Counted from the stretch's first letter, positions 1-9,359 are shown. The stretch: DNA of 64,000 bases from Paenibacillus sp. 1001270B_150601_E10 (GCF_015558675.1 NZ_JADMOL010000003.1:352813-416812); one strand, 5' to 3'. Translations and numbers: made by a program. The notes: generated by a model from the sequence alone, not told the origin.

Positions 1-167
1 GTATAAGGGGTCGTTTGCGTAGGAGACCAATCGCTCATCACAAGCGTGGAATCTGTTGCTCCTACAGGTCCAAGATAGACATTGTCTGCATTCGCTGCCC
101 ATGCCTGCGGTACAAATGAGAATAAAAGTATTACGGTAAGCACATAGAACCAACCTTTGTTCTTCAT
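1..167 (-). CDS. Secreted protein, N-terminal part (runs off the window)
   Basis: Only the first 55 codons are present. ATG at 167 follows AAGGAGGATC (171-180) by six bases; a TTG directly upstream is less likely. The product begins MKNKGW, has a hydrophobic stretch of about 17 residues, and a signal peptidase I type site after AWA around residue 24, followed by ANADNVYLGPVG. It is therefore most likely exported. The mature part is too short to assign a family. It points away from the GNAT gene at 370, with about 200 bases of shared upstream region. Confidence 0.75.
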   Translation of the reverse strand, partial: MKNKGWFYVLTVILLFSFVPQAWAANADNVYLGPVGATDSTLVMSDWSPTQTTPY

Positions 168-369
168 CAAGATCCTCCTTCGCCATTCCTGCCTTTTGGG
201 CAATCCTTGATTTGACCCAAACCACATGCAGTTTGCCTTACAGTAATAAAGCTTTATAATCATTCTTTCTTATACACGAATATAGAGAACGACTGAAAAT
301 CATGCTAACATTTTTGATATTGACCCCAAGAATGAGGAAAAATCATGCTCGTATGAGGAGGAACAAAAC

Positions 370-927
370 ATGACGGCTGAATCATATAGCTGGCTTCAAG
401 GTGATAACGTGTATTTAAGACCTGTTGAAGTAGAGGATGCGGATCAATACTATGCAACACTTTATGATGAGGATGTTCGTTATTTAACAGGCACGAAGGC
501 TTCCTTTTCCAAGCATCAGGTTGTTCGGCATTTGGAAGCGAAGGGGCTCGATTCGTCCAGCGTGCTGCTCTGGATTATTCGCAAGGATACCAACGAGCCA
601 ATTGGCGACATTGAGCTTCAAGAGATTGATGGCATGAATCGAAGCGCGGGGCTAAGAATTGCAATCAATGGCGGCAGTCATCAAGGAAAAGGCTTTGGCA
701 GTGAAGCGATCAGATTGATGCTGGATTATGCCTTTGGCATCTGCAATCTGCATCGTGTGGAGCTAAATGTGTACGCGTATAATGAGCGTGCGATTCATGT
801 CTATCAGAAGATTGGGTTCAAGCAGGAAGGCATTCAACGAGATGCCCTCTTCTACAACCATCGCTACTATAATTCGATTATCATGAGCATGTTGGAAGAC
901 GAATATCGTGAGAAATATGTAAAGTAG
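370..927 (+). CDS. GNAT family N-acetyltransferase (RimJ/RimL-like)
   Basis: A 185-residue cytoplasmic acetyltransferase. The acetyl-CoA binding motif QGKGFG (about residue 104) and the downstream NLHRVELNVYAYNERAIHVYQKIGF block with the typical AIHVYQKIGF end are those of Acetyltransf_3 proteins that acetylate ribosomal proteins or small amines; the substrate cannot be read from sequence. ATG at 370 follows GAGGAGG with good spacing. It is a single-gene unit closed by the hairpin at 942-980. An 11-base direct repeat (AAAATCATGCT) occurs twice in the 75 bases upstream. Confidence 0.85.
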   Translation: MTAESYSWLQGDNVYLRPVEVEDADQYYATLYDEDVRYLTGTKASFSKHQVVRHLEAKGLDSSSVLLWIIRKDTNEPIGDIELQEIDGMNRSAGLRIAINGGSHQGKGFGSEAIRLMLDYAFGICNLHRVELNVYAYNERAIHVYQKIGFKQEGIQRDALFYNHRYYNSIIMSMLEDEYREKYVK

Positions 928-941
928 CGTAAAAACAAACA

Positions 942-980
942 GGGTGCTCACCTCAGCTTTCCAGCTTGGGGAGCACCCTT
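942..980. terminator. Rho-independent terminator, probably bidirectional
   Basis: Stem GGGTGCTC / GAGCACCC with a loop containing a smaller AGC/GCT helix, lying between two convergent genes (GNAT on plus, ABC exporter on minus). Confidence 0.75.
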
Positions 981-998
981 CCTTTGCCAGCCTAGCAG

Positions 999-2840
999 CT
1001 AGCCAGACATACGATCAAACTGGCTTTGCACAAGCTCATAATAGTAGCCCTCTTGCCGCATCAGTTCTTCATGGGAGCCGCTCTCAAGGATTTGACCCTC
1101 AACGAGCACCATGATCACGTCTGCTTTGCGAACGGTATTGAGACGATGGGCAATCACGATATTGGTTCTGCCTTCCATCAAGCGATAAAGGGCATCCTGA
1201 ATGCGAAGCTCAGTCACCGTATCGATGCTGCTTGTCGCTTCGTCCAGGATCAGGATCGCCGGATCTGCTAGGATGGCCCTTGCGATCGTCAATAGCTGCT
1301 TCTGCCCTTGGCTGATGCCGCTGCCATCTTGATCAAGCACCGTTTCGTAGCCATTCGGCAGCTTGCGAATGAAGTTATGGGCGTTTGCAAGCTCAGCCGC
1401 CCGCTCCACTTCCTCATCGCTGGCATTAAGACGCCCATAGCGGATATTTTCCCGTATCGTCGTCTGGAACAAAAACGTATCCTGCTGAACAAAGGCCATC
1501 TGTTTGCGAAGACTAGATCGCGTTAAGCTGCGTACATCCACGCCGTCAAGTAGAATGGCTCCGTTTTGAGGATCATAGAATCGCGACAGCAGATTGATAA
1601 TGGTAGACTTGCCTGCTCCAGTAGGTCCCACCAGCGCCGCTGTCTGGCCTGGCTTCAGGTAGAAGCTGACATCGGATACGGTCTGGACATCCTTTTCATA
1701 GGCAAAGGATACATTCCGGAATTCGATCTCGCCCTTCACCTCGGTTATGTCTCTCGCCCTGCCCTCATCCTTCGCTTCCGGCTCCTCTTCAATAATCTCA
1801 AACACCCGCTCCGCCCCTGCCACAGCGGACAGGAATGTGTTGAACTGGTTGGCAAGGTCATTAAGCGGTCGAGTAAATTGGCGGGCATATTCTGCAAAGG
1901 TGACAATCACCCCTACTGTGATGATGCCATTAACGGCCATCACCCCGCCTGCACCTGCAATAATAGCAAAGCTCGCATTGTTCAGCATATTCATGAGCTT
2001 TGGAATAAAGCCTGAATAGGTTTGCGCCCAATACCCCGTTTCTCGAAGTCTCGCACCCTTTTCTTCAAACTGTTCTGTAACTTGTCGTTCCTGAGAGAAT
2101 GCCTTAACCATCTTTTGGCCTGAAAAGGTCTCTTCGATAAATCCGTTTAATTCTCCTAGATTCCGCTGCTGCTCTTTAAAATACTTTCCTGTACGATTCG
2201 TAATCCAGCGCATCCCAAGGAACATCGCGGGAACGATGGTTAGTGTGATAAGCGTGAGCAGCGGACTCAGCCACAGCATCAGTCCAAGCATTCCCGTAAA
2301 CGTGAGAATACTGGAGGACAGCTGAATGAATGAGCTGTTCAACGTCTGGCTTACATTGTCGATATCATTGGTCAATCGGCTCATCAACTCTCCATGCTGA
2401 CGCTTGGAGAAATAAGCCACCGGCAGCCGATGAAGGCTGTTGAACAGATCATTGCGCATGCGATAGACCGCCTTCTGCGCAATGCTTATCATCCAAATAT
2501 TTTGCAGCCACTGCGTGATAGAGCCCAGCACATAGACGATTGCCAGCAGGGCAAGGAGAAACAGCAAGGAATAATTGCCTGGAAGATGGATACGGTCAAT
2601 GGTGTAGCCAAGCAGATATGGACCTAATAATCCAAGTCCAGAGCTCATAATGACCATGAGCAAAATAAGCGCCAACGACCGTTTATATTCCGACAAGTAG
2701 CACCATACCTTGAATAAGGTGCCGAACATGTCTTTTGGCTTCTGCTTCTTTTTGCCGTGCGGGTGTCCGCCTGGATGGCCTTTTCCAGTCGCCGATACCG
2801 AAGCGGCACCCGGCTGGATGGATTGCTGTGGTTTAGACAA
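999..2840 (-). CDS. ABC exporter half-transporter, YfiC-like (catalytic-site subunit)
   Basis: 613 residues: a His/Gly/Lys-rich N-terminal extension (1-37), six membrane segments, then an ATPase domain. Walker A GPTGAGKS is at 405-412, Walker B ILILDE with the catalytic Glu at 534, but the signature is ISQGQ (509-513) rather than LSGGQ. It pairs with the upstream gene, whose Walker B lacks the Glu and whose signature is canonical, so the two form a heterodimer with one normal and one degenerate ATP site, as in TM287/288 and BmrCD. The start is TTG at 2840, nine bases after AGGAGG, overlapping the upstream stop by eight bases. Role inferred: drug or lipid export across the cell membrane. Confidence 0.88.
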   Translation of the reverse strand: MSKPQQSIQPGAASVSATGKGHPGGHPHGKKKQKPKDMFGTLFKVWCYLSEYKRSLALILLMVIMSSGLGLLGPYLLGYTIDRIHLPGNYSLLFLLALLAIVYVLGSITQWLQNIWMISIAQKAVYRMRNDLFNSLHRLPVAYFSKRQHGELMSRLTNDIDNVSQTLNSSFIQLSSSILTFTGMLGLMLWLSPLLTLITLTIVPAMFLGMRWITNRTGKYFKEQQRNLGELNGFIEETFSGQKMVKAFSQERQVTEQFEEKGARLRETGYWAQTYSGFIPKLMNMLNNASFAIIAGAGGVMAVNGIITVGVIVTFAEYARQFTRPLNDLANQFNTFLSAVAGAERVFEIIEEEPEAKDEGRARDITEVKGEIEFRNVSFAYEKDVQTVSDVSFYLKPGQTAALVGPTGAGKSTIINLLSRFYDPQNGAILLDGVDVRSLTRSSLRKQMAFVQQDTFLFQTTIRENIRYGRLNASDEEVERAAELANAHNFIRKLPNGYETVLDQDGSGISQGQKQLLTIARAILADPAILILDEATSSIDTVTELRIQDALYRLMEGRTNIVIAHRLNTVRKADVIMVLVEGQILESGSHEELMRQEGYYYELVQSQFDRMSG

Positions 2841-4566
2841 GGGAAACCGCCTCCTCTCCGAACTGTGATTCTGCTATACGGCGATATAGCTCTGATTGGC
2901 TCATCAGCTCATCATGCGTTCCCATTGCAAGCAGCTTGCCGTCATCCAGCAAGACGACGCGATCGGCACGCATCGCAGTGCTGATCTTCTGCGTAATCAG
3001 CAGCGTCGTGCAGGAATCGGTCGGCAGCGACTTCAGCAGGCGACCTTCAGTCTTCACATCCAGTGCGCTCGTGCTGTCATCCAGCAGCAGCACCTTCGGT
3101 CTTCGCACAAGCGCTCTCGCAATCGATAAGCGCTGCTTTTGTCCGCCGGACAGGTTCACGCCCTTTTGACCGATGACCGTCTCGTACTTCTTCGGCAGCT
3201 TCATAATCGTATCGTGAATCTGTGCCCGCTGCGCGGCATCGATGATCTCCTCATCGCTCGCGTGTGTCCGCCCCCAGCGGATATTATCTGCTATGGTCCC
3301 GGAGAACAGCAGGGCCTCCTGCGGTACATAGCCAATGGCTCCCCTCAAGAGATCCAAGGAAAGATCGCGGACATCCTGTCCGTCTACCAACACGCTTCCC
3401 TCGGTAACATCATATAAGCGTGGTATGAGCTGGAACATTGTCGTCTTGCCAGAGCCTGTTGCCCCAAGAAAAGCAACCAGCTCACCTGGATTGACCTCAA
3501 GGGTGATATCCTCAAGCACGGGAATAGCATGATCGGGATAATGGAAGGATACTTTGTCAAAGTTAACCTTTCCTGCCCCAATGGCTTGCTTAGGGTCGAG
3601 ATTATCCTTTTCCACAATATCAGCCTCTGCATCCAGCACCTGCTCGATCCGAAGGGCGGACGCTCTAGCCCGAGAGATATTGGTCACGATCATCGAGATC
3701 ATCGACAAAGCCCCTGTCATGCGAGCCGTGTAGTTAACGATCGCTACGACATCCCCGACATTGGTGCCTGCCTGAGCCATAATCTGCTCATGACCGAACC
3801 ATAGGATAAGCAGGATGCTTGCATTCATGACAAGCGTGAGTGTTGGGACTGCTGTTTCTACAAGACGAAGCGCCTTCACTGTGCGATCCATGAGCTGTTC
3901 GTTGGAGTCAAGGAAGCGCTGCTCCTCGTGCTTGTCGCGTACAAATGACTTAATCAGCCGCATGCCAAGCAAGTTCTCTCGCAGCACGCTATTGGCATGG
4001 TCCAATCGTTCTTGAACTGCATGAAAATGACTGAAGCCTGTGCGCATCAGCCAAACCAGGAAGAAAAAGAGGATCGGCGAAACGACCACAAGGATGAAAG
4101 CCAGCTTCATGTTAACGAATAAAGACATGATCAAGCCGCCCACCAGCATAAGCGGGGCTCTCAGCATGATTCGCATTCCCATAAACATCAAGTTCTGCAT
4201 CGTTGTAACGTCGCTCGTCACACGGGTGATCAGCGTCGCAGTAGGGAATTGACTGAAGTTCGCAAAAGAGAAGGATTGGATCTTCGCGAACAAGCTTTTT
4301 CGCAGATCAAAGCCATAGTGCTGACTGACATAAGAGGCAAAGAACGAGTTAATTACACCGCTGGCAAAGCCGAGCAGCGCAAGTCCAAGCATAATGCCGC
4401 CCCATAGCATGACAGCCTGCATGTCCTTCACCATAATGCCCTCATTAATGACTTTTGCGATAAAAAGAGGCTGCATCAGCTCGACGACCAGCTCAACAAG
4501 CATCAGCACAAGAGCGATCGTCATCGGAAGATAATACGGTTTCAAATATGAGAGTACTTTCTTCAT
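2833..4566 (-). CDS. ABC exporter half-transporter, YfiB-like (degenerate Walker B subunit)
   Basis: 577 residues, six membrane segments followed by an ATPase domain with Walker A GATGSGKT (368-375), canonical signature LSGGQ (472-476), and Walker B VLLLDD, where Asp 497 replaces the catalytic Glu. This is the expected partner pattern for the downstream subunit. ATG at 4566 follows AAGGAGG. It is the first gene of a two-gene operon reading to the terminator at 942-980. Homology to B. subtilis YfiB is judged from the sequence style (MKKVLSYLKPYY start, ELMQPLFIAKVINEGI), with multidrug export as the likely role. Confidence 0.88.
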   Translation of the reverse strand: MKKVLSYLKPYYLPMTIALVLMLVELVVELMQPLFIAKVINEGIMVKDMQAVMLWGGIMLGLALLGFASGVINSFFASYVSQHYGFDLRKSLFAKIQSFSFANFSQFPTATLITRVTSDVTTMQNLMFMGMRIMLRAPLMLVGGLIMSLFVNMKLAFILVVVSPILFFFLVWLMRTGFSHFHAVQERLDHANSVLRENLLGMRLIKSFVRDKHEEQRFLDSNEQLMDRTVKALRLVETAVPTLTLVMNASILLILWFGHEQIMAQAGTNVGDVVAIVNYTARMTGALSMISMIVTNISRARASALRIEQVLDAEADIVEKDNLDPKQAIGAGKVNFDKVSFHYPDHAIPVLEDITLEVNPGELVAFLGATGSGKTTMFQLIPRLYDVTEGSVLVDGQDVRDLSLDLLRGAIGYVPQEALLFSGTIADNIRWGRTHASDEEIIDAAQRAQIHDTIMKLPKKYETVIGQKGVNLSGGQKQRLSIARALVRRPKVLLLDDSTSALDVKTEGRLLKSLPTDSCTTLLITQKISTAMRADRVVLLDDGKLLAMGTHDELMSQSELYRRIAESQFGEEAVSLV

Positions 4567-4653
4567 TCGTCCTCCTTGTTGATATCATCGTTCATTTTTT
4601 ATTGTTCTGCATGCCTTTCGCTCACGTTCTCGTTCAATCAATCGTCACTATTT

Positions 4654-4682
4654 ATCTAACCATTAGACCTTAGGTTCGTCAA
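4654..4682 (-). promoter_or_regulatory. Candidate promoter with operator-like dyad for the ABC exporter operon
   Basis: On the minus strand, TTGACG (4677-4682) is followed 17 bases later by TTAGAT (4654-4659). The spacer between them is a 19-base imperfect dyad AACCATTAGACCTTAGGTT (4658-4676, arms AACC/GGTT). A repressor bound there would block RNA polymerase. No regulator gene is adjacent. Confidence 0.45.
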
Positions 4683-5064
4683 AATGAGGATATTGCAAAA
4701 AATACATATTTTGACCCTCATGCTTGCATTCCGAAGTTTTCTTGAACAATCTCAAACTGTCAGTAGAAATGTAAAAAGAACTCCTGAAGCCACGAAGCTG
4801 AGGTAGGATCATATGAATGGATGACCCTTCCCCTTATGAACAAAAGCACAGCAAGTTTCTAGCGATTATAGCTAGTGTACAATGTGCTGTTTGCTCTTTT
4901 GCTCCGTAGCACCAGAAGTTCTTTATAAAAATCATGTTTCGTTTATATGATTGTGACCATCGTCTTTTATCGTTTGATTATTTTTCGTTAGCTTCAAACT
5001 CCGATGAATGAATCGTTGCATCCGGTCTAATCCATTCAGTCTTCACTTGGCTATCATGGACACT
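4683..5064. other. Intergenic stretch without a recognised gene
   Basis: About 380 bases, AT-rich. It holds an imperfect inverted repeat with arms AGCACA / TGTGCT and an inner TAGC / GCTA (about 4848-4891). No credible open reading frame or U-tract terminator is visible for the minus-strand gene upstream of it. Confidence 0.4.
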
Positions 5065-6465
5065 CTATCCCTGATAGTCGGGCTTAATCTCTTCTGCAGA
5101 TGAAGAGTGACCTTCCGAAGACGATTTTCCTTTCGTCTTTGGCTTTGGACTGGACTCCGAAGCCGCTTTACTGGTCGCTTCCGTTATTGAAGCTTCTTCC
5201 TCAATAGAAGCCGATGACTGCACCATGGATGTATGGCTTTGCTTCTTCGATTCATGACGATCATAAGCTGGTACGGGCTGTGCAGCCGACATCGGACTTG
5301 GATGGACGAAGGAATCTACCGTAGGGTAGGGACGCTCATCCAAGGACAAGCCTGGTGAAGAGTCTCGCGGAGAAGAGCGGAACAATAGCCGCAATCCGCC
5401 GCCGATCAACACAATGGCAATGATAATCGTCTGTAAATATTCCTCGATCTGATAGCGCAGATGCACAGAGATCGCAAATTGATATTCAAGCACCGGCAGC
5501 ACCAAGCGAACAAGCAAATAATAGCCTCCGAGCCCTACAAGAACCGAACCAAGCAGGCGTTTGTGAGTTCCTGTTGACTTAACGATAGGAACATCGAACA
5601 ACATCTCACGGCCTGAACGGCTAATCTGCTGCAAGGCGTCGAAGAAGCTAAAGCACCAGATCAGTGGAATGACAAAGAAGAAAAAGGATAAGCGCAGGAA
5701 ATCAAACACATAGATCGCGCCAAAGAAAGCGACCATGAGCTGCAAGCCTCGTTTCTGCAGGCCAAGGTACATATGGCCGGCTCCTGGGAGAACAGACAGC
5801 ACCATTGCCAGCATCTTGCTTCTGCGGCCCACTTCACGGAACGCATCATAATCATCAAATAAAGTGCGATCCTCCAAGATCTCCCCACGGCGCTTCCGAT
5901 GTACAGACTGCACGGCGTCAAACATACAGTACAGCCAGATGATCGGCAGCAGACCTAGGAAGATAAATACGCCCTCTTGTCTTGTTATAGCAGCTGTAAA
6001 AATCAATACGGTTGAGAGTCCAAAGAACGCCATCAAGAAGGACAAACCTCGCTGCATCAGCCCCAGATAGAAATGACCAAGCCCCGGAATGAAGGATAAC
6101 AGGATGGTAAAGAATCGTTCATTTCGAGACTCCGGCATCATCCCCATCGACATTGGGCCTGCCCCATTCATGCCTTCCCACTGCATCATCTGCAAGCCAT
6201 AAGCGCTTAGGATGTGAGGAGTATTAATGAGATACACGAGCATATCCACCATGCTGATGAACCCAACCAGCATCGCGATGAACCCTAATAAGATAAAAGG
6301 CCCTTCATCATGAGCGACAATGCCCGCCATAAAACCAAGCCCCAGCAGGCCAAAAAACAGCAGGCCATAAACAATGCCCTTCCCCTTTTTTCCTGCATAA
6401 TAATGGCCAAGCCCCGGGATTAAATTAAGAAAAAAGGCTAGTCCTTTGCTTCGATACATAGACAA
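5065..6465 (-). CDS. Multi-pass membrane protein with three PGxGHxYxG repeats
   Basis: About 466 residues. Three copies of a TM2-like unit occur in the first half: LIPGLGHYYAGKKGKG, FIPGLGHFYLGLMQRG and VLPGAGHMYLGLQKRG, each followed by a hydrophobic segment with FFG. Two more membrane segments follow, then a hydrophilic Ser/Glu/Lys-rich tail of about 100 residues. I start it at the TTG at 6465, ten bases after AGGAG; the ATG at 6495 precedes that site and the ATG at 6459 is too far away. It is the third gene of the sigma/anti-sigma operon, so it probably acts in sensing or responding to the same envelope signal. Function unknown. Confidence 0.75.
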   Translation of the reverse strand: MSMYRSKGLAFFLNLIPGLGHYYAGKKGKGIVYGLLFFGLLGLGFMAGIVAHDEGPFILLGFIAMLVGFISMVDMLVYLINTPHILSAYGLQMMQWEGMNGAGPMSMGMMPESRNERFFTILLSFIPGLGHFYLGLMQRGLSFLMAFFGLSTVLIFTAAITRQEGVFIFLGLLPIIWLYCMFDAVQSVHRKRRGEILEDRTLFDDYDAFREVGRRSKMLAMVLSVLPGAGHMYLGLQKRGLQLMVAFFGAIYVFDFLRLSFFFFVIPLIWCFSFFDALQQISRSGREMLFDVPIVKSTGTHKRLLGSVLVGLGGYYLLVRLVLPVLEYQFAISVHLRYQIEEYLQTIIIAIVLIGGGLRLLFRSSPRDSSPGLSLDERPYPTVDSFVHPSPMSAAQPVPAYDRHESKKQSHTSMVQSSASIEEEASITEATSKAASESSPKPKTKGKSSSEGHSSSAEEIKPDYQG

Positions 6466-6510
6466 TGTGAATCCACTCCTTCGTTGACAATTCATAAGAT
6501 TGCTGCATGC

Positions 6511-7047
6511 TTAAGGCTTCGCGCCAAACCATTTTGTAAAAGTCTCCACCATTCCATGCGTAATCGAACCGCTAGGCCGTTCAATCAGCGTCTTCGGCTC
6601 AATCGATAGAGCCTCGAAGAAGCCGCTCGCCATGAAAATGATGGTGATTGCGGCAGCAATCGTATAATGAAATAAAGGATGCTCATTCCACTTCCGATGG
6701 CGAGTGCGGGGAGTCGAAGAGTCTAATGACTCGTGACTCGGTATATCCGCTTGCTGCTCTTGCTTTAGCTGTTCCGATTGCACAGCCTTCTGCTGATGGT
6801 GCAGGGCGGCAACATTAGCTCCGACTGTGGAAGGGGGATACAGCGTATCCATAAGCGAGTCCGTGATGGACTGCGCTGCTTCTATCTCAATAGGAGGGAG
6901 CATAGACGCGGATTCCTCCATCGCAAGCAGATAGAGAGCCAATGCTTCATCCGATTGCTCAAGCTCAGCTTCCATCTGCTGTCGCTGCTCTTCCGACACC
7001 AAGCCTGCAATATATGCCGCCCAATCTTCCTGTGTATATGAGATCAC
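6511..7047 (-). CDS. Anti-sigma factor-like membrane protein
   Basis: 178 residues with a GTG start at 7047. The GTG overlaps the sigma factor stop as GTGA, and AGGAGGAGG sits seven bases upstream, so translation is probably coupled. The N-terminal part (YTQEDWAAYIAGLVSEEQ...) resembles the cytoplasmic anti-sigma helices of Paenibacillus regulators, without zinc-binding HxxxCxxC residues. One membrane segment lies near residue 130 (YTIAAAITIIFMASG), followed by a short outside tail. Its position directly after an ECF sigma gene is the main evidence for the role. Confidence 0.75.
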   Translation of the reverse strand: MISYTQEDWAAYIAGLVSEEQRQQMEAELEQSDEALALYLLAMEESASMLPPIEIEAAQSITDSLMDTLYPPSTVGANVAALHHQQKAVQSEQLKQEQQADIPSHESLDSSTPRTRHRKWNEHPLFHYTIAAAITIIFMASGFFEALSIEPKTLIERPSGSITHGMVETFTKWFGAKP

Positions 7048-7634
7048 TGCCAATCCTCCTCCTTCCAGTGACTTCGAAGCCATTGCCTTGCCCGATACAG
7101 CCTTGATTCCACCGTTTTTAGCGTAATGTGCTGCTCCGCGGCAATCTGATCATAGCTCTTCTCTTCCAAGTAAAAAGCTTGGACCATCGCGCGATGCAGC
7201 GGCGGAATGCGTTCAAGCTCATCCTGCAGCTGCTGCTTTCGCTCATGATCCAGCACCTCTGTCAGCACATCATAAGAGGGTTGGATAAGAGGCTGTTCCG
7301 CAGCACAAGCACGCTGAGCACTTCCTTCTTCTATATCCGCATACGGCCATGGCTGTATGGCAGCTTCCAGCTGTCTTGCTTTTTTGCGTTTATAATCGAT
7401 CGCCTTATTAACAGTAATTCGGGATATCCATGCCTTTAAACCTTTCATCTCGTACTGGGGGAGAGCACGATGAATCTGGATAAAGGCTTCTTGTACGATA
7501 TCTTCCGCATCGGCCTGATGTCGCACAACCGAATAAGCTACTTGATAGACATGCTGTCGATATTGCTCCATCAATCGTCTAAAGGCCTCAGACTCGCCTT
7601 GACGTATTCGATAGACCAGCTCTTCCTCTTCGAT
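7044..7634 (-). CDS. ECF-type RNA polymerase sigma factor (non-standard start)
   Basis: Sigma region 2 is clear (YSVVRHQADAEDIVQEAFIQ) and region 4 is complete (RAMVQAFYLEEKSYDQIAAE, then TLKTVESRLYRARQWLR). Conserved region-2 sequence (EEELVYRIRQGESEAFRRL) extends about 20 codons upstream of the first standard start, a TTG at 7574 that has no ribosome binding site. In that frame a strong AAGGAGG lies eight bases before an ATC codon at 7634, and no ATG, GTG or TTG is near it. I annotate from the ATC. The gene begins a three-gene operon with anti-sigma and membrane protein. Its target genes are unknown. Confidence 0.8.
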   Translation of the reverse strand: MEEEELVYRIRQGESEAFRRLMEQYRQHVYQVAYSVVRHQADAEDIVQEAFIQIHRALPQYEMKGLKAWISRITVNKAIDYKRKKARQLEAAIQPWPYADIEEGSAQRACAAEQPLIQPSYDVLTEVLDHERKQQLQDELERIPPLHRAMVQAFYLEEKSYDQIAAEQHITLKTVESRLYRARQWLRSHWKEEDWQ

Positions 7635-7952
7635 CGCTCTCCCCTCCTTCCAGATGTATAGACGAAGGCATATGGACTTACCCCTGCCTCTTTTTCAAAA
7701 AAATAAAAAACGCCTATCATTTTGAGAGATATGCAGCCTTAGAAAGGATCAGGGCTATCAAGACACTCTTGATCATGTTCAATAGCGCCTTCCTGCGGCT
7801 AACATTCATCAGCAAAATGATAAGCGTTCCTATCATCGGATAAAATGTTTCTATGATGTTGTTAGGATAGCTGTTGCTTGATCACTCTGTGCTTATTTAA
7901 CAATGAAGCTCTTTTTTTAAACCAAATCGATCATCGATCCGTTATCGATCAT
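7635..7952. other. Upstream region of the sigma operon
   Basis: About 320 bases between the sigma factor gene and the stop of the Bcr/CflA gene, both on minus. It must hold the sigma operon promoter, but I could not place an ECF-type AAC/CGT pair with normal spacing. No gene and no clear terminator seen. Confidence 0.4.
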
Positions 7953-9197
7953 TTACTCCGCTTCCACCTTCGAATGGTTACCCCCAGCACGCACTAGTGT
8001 TACATAGAACAAAGATGCCAGCAGGCTGCAGCCTGCAATGACAATTCCCATCGGCACTGCCGTAGTTCCCCCGCCAATCCCAACTAGCGGCGCTACGATC
8101 GAGCCTGAGATGAACGGCAGTAGACCAAGAAGGGCCGATGCGCTGCCAGCACGCTTCTTCTGGTTGCCCATCGCAAGCGAGAAGCCGGCGGTATTGACAA
8201 CCCCTGTACTGGATATCGCGATAAACAACGGAATCAGCACTGCGGGAAGCGGTGCGTGAAGAATGACCGTGACAAGCAGAATAAGACAGCTGACGAGAGA
8301 GATGATAAGTCCTGCCATAAACAAGCTCTTCTCTGTATATCGCCCAGCAAGACGACCTGTAATCTGCGTTGCAATAATCAGCCCAAGGCCATTGATCGCG
8401 AAGAACAAGCTGAAGCCTTGCGGCGACACGCCATAAATGTCTTGGAGAACGAACGGCGAACCCGAGATATAAGCAAACATGGATGCAGAGATCAGACCCA
8501 TGGAGAGCATGAAGCCGACAAACATGCGATCCTTCAATAGAACGCCGAAGGTCGATACGGTCTGCTTCACACCGCCTGATGCACGCATGGAGCTCGGCAG
8601 CGTTTCTTTTAGACCAAATACAGCGCCTGCGATCAGCAAGATGCCAAGCACGCCAAGTACGACAAAGACGCCGTGCCAGGTTGTGACTTTAAGAAGCTGA
8701 CCTCCCGCTACTGGAGCCATAATTGGAGCCAGACCATTAATCAGCATCAGGAGCGAGAAGAACTTCGTCAGTTCGGGGCCATCATACAAGTCTCTCACCA
8801 TCGCGCGTGCGATTACGATACCGCCTGCTCCAGCCACCCCTTGGACAAAGCGCAGCAGCACCAATCCCCAGATGGATGGGATAAAGGCACATAGGAAGGA
8901 AGATAAGGCATATACGATCAGCGATGCTATCAATGGCTTGCGACGGCCATAAGCGTCGCTTAGCGGTCCCATAAGGAGCTGACCTAAGGCAATGCCCAGC
9001 ATAAACGCCGTTAACGTAAGCTGTGCAAAGGAAGCTGTCGTCTTCAAATCCGTCGCCAAGATCGGCAGTGACGGTAAATACATATCAATCGATAACGGCC
9101 CTATCGCCGTCATCGAACCGAGCACGCAGGCAAGCCCGATACGCTGCTTGCGTGATATCGACGCTGAGGTTGCGATCGTTTCAGTCGCAGTCGTCAT
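7953..9197 (-). CDS. Bcr/CflA family multidrug MFS exporter
   Basis: 414 residues with 12 predicted membrane segments. The DHA1 motif A is present as GPLSDAYGRRKPL after segment 2, and motif C-like glycines occur in segment 5 (GVAGAGGIVIARAMVRDL). The family pumps chloramphenicol, bicyclomycin and similar compounds by proton antiport; the actual substrate is unknown. ATG at 9197 has only a weak ribosome binding site. It is a single-gene unit, separate from the cyd operon behind it. Confidence 0.85.
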   Translation of the reverse strand: MTTATETIATSASISRKQRIGLACVLGSMTAIGPLSIDMYLPSLPILATDLKTTASFAQLTLTAFMLGIALGQLLMGPLSDAYGRRKPLIASLIVYALSSFLCAFIPSIWGLVLLRFVQGVAGAGGIVIARAMVRDLYDGPELTKFFSLLMLINGLAPIMAPVAGGQLLKVTTWHGVFVVLGVLGILLIAGAVFGLKETLPSSMRASGGVKQTVSTFGVLLKDRMFVGFMLSMGLISASMFAYISGSPFVLQDIYGVSPQGFSLFFAINGLGLIIATQITGRLAGRYTEKSLFMAGLIISLVSCLILLVTVILHAPLPAVLIPLFIAISSTGVVNTAGFSLAMGNQKKRAGSASALLGLLPFISGSIVAPLVGIGGGTTAVPMGIVIAGCSLLASLFYVTLVRAGGNHSKVEAE

Positions 9198-9359
9198 AGG
9201 TGTATCCCAACTTTCTCTATTAAGATGTTCCGTGTGTCCTATTGCCTAGGCGTGCACAATAAGTACATCTTAACATATCTACTAAGGGGATTAGATGAAT
9301 TTTTCTTATAATTTTAAAGGTTCGCGAAGAAGCCTTTACCAATGCAAGTGACAAGAGAA

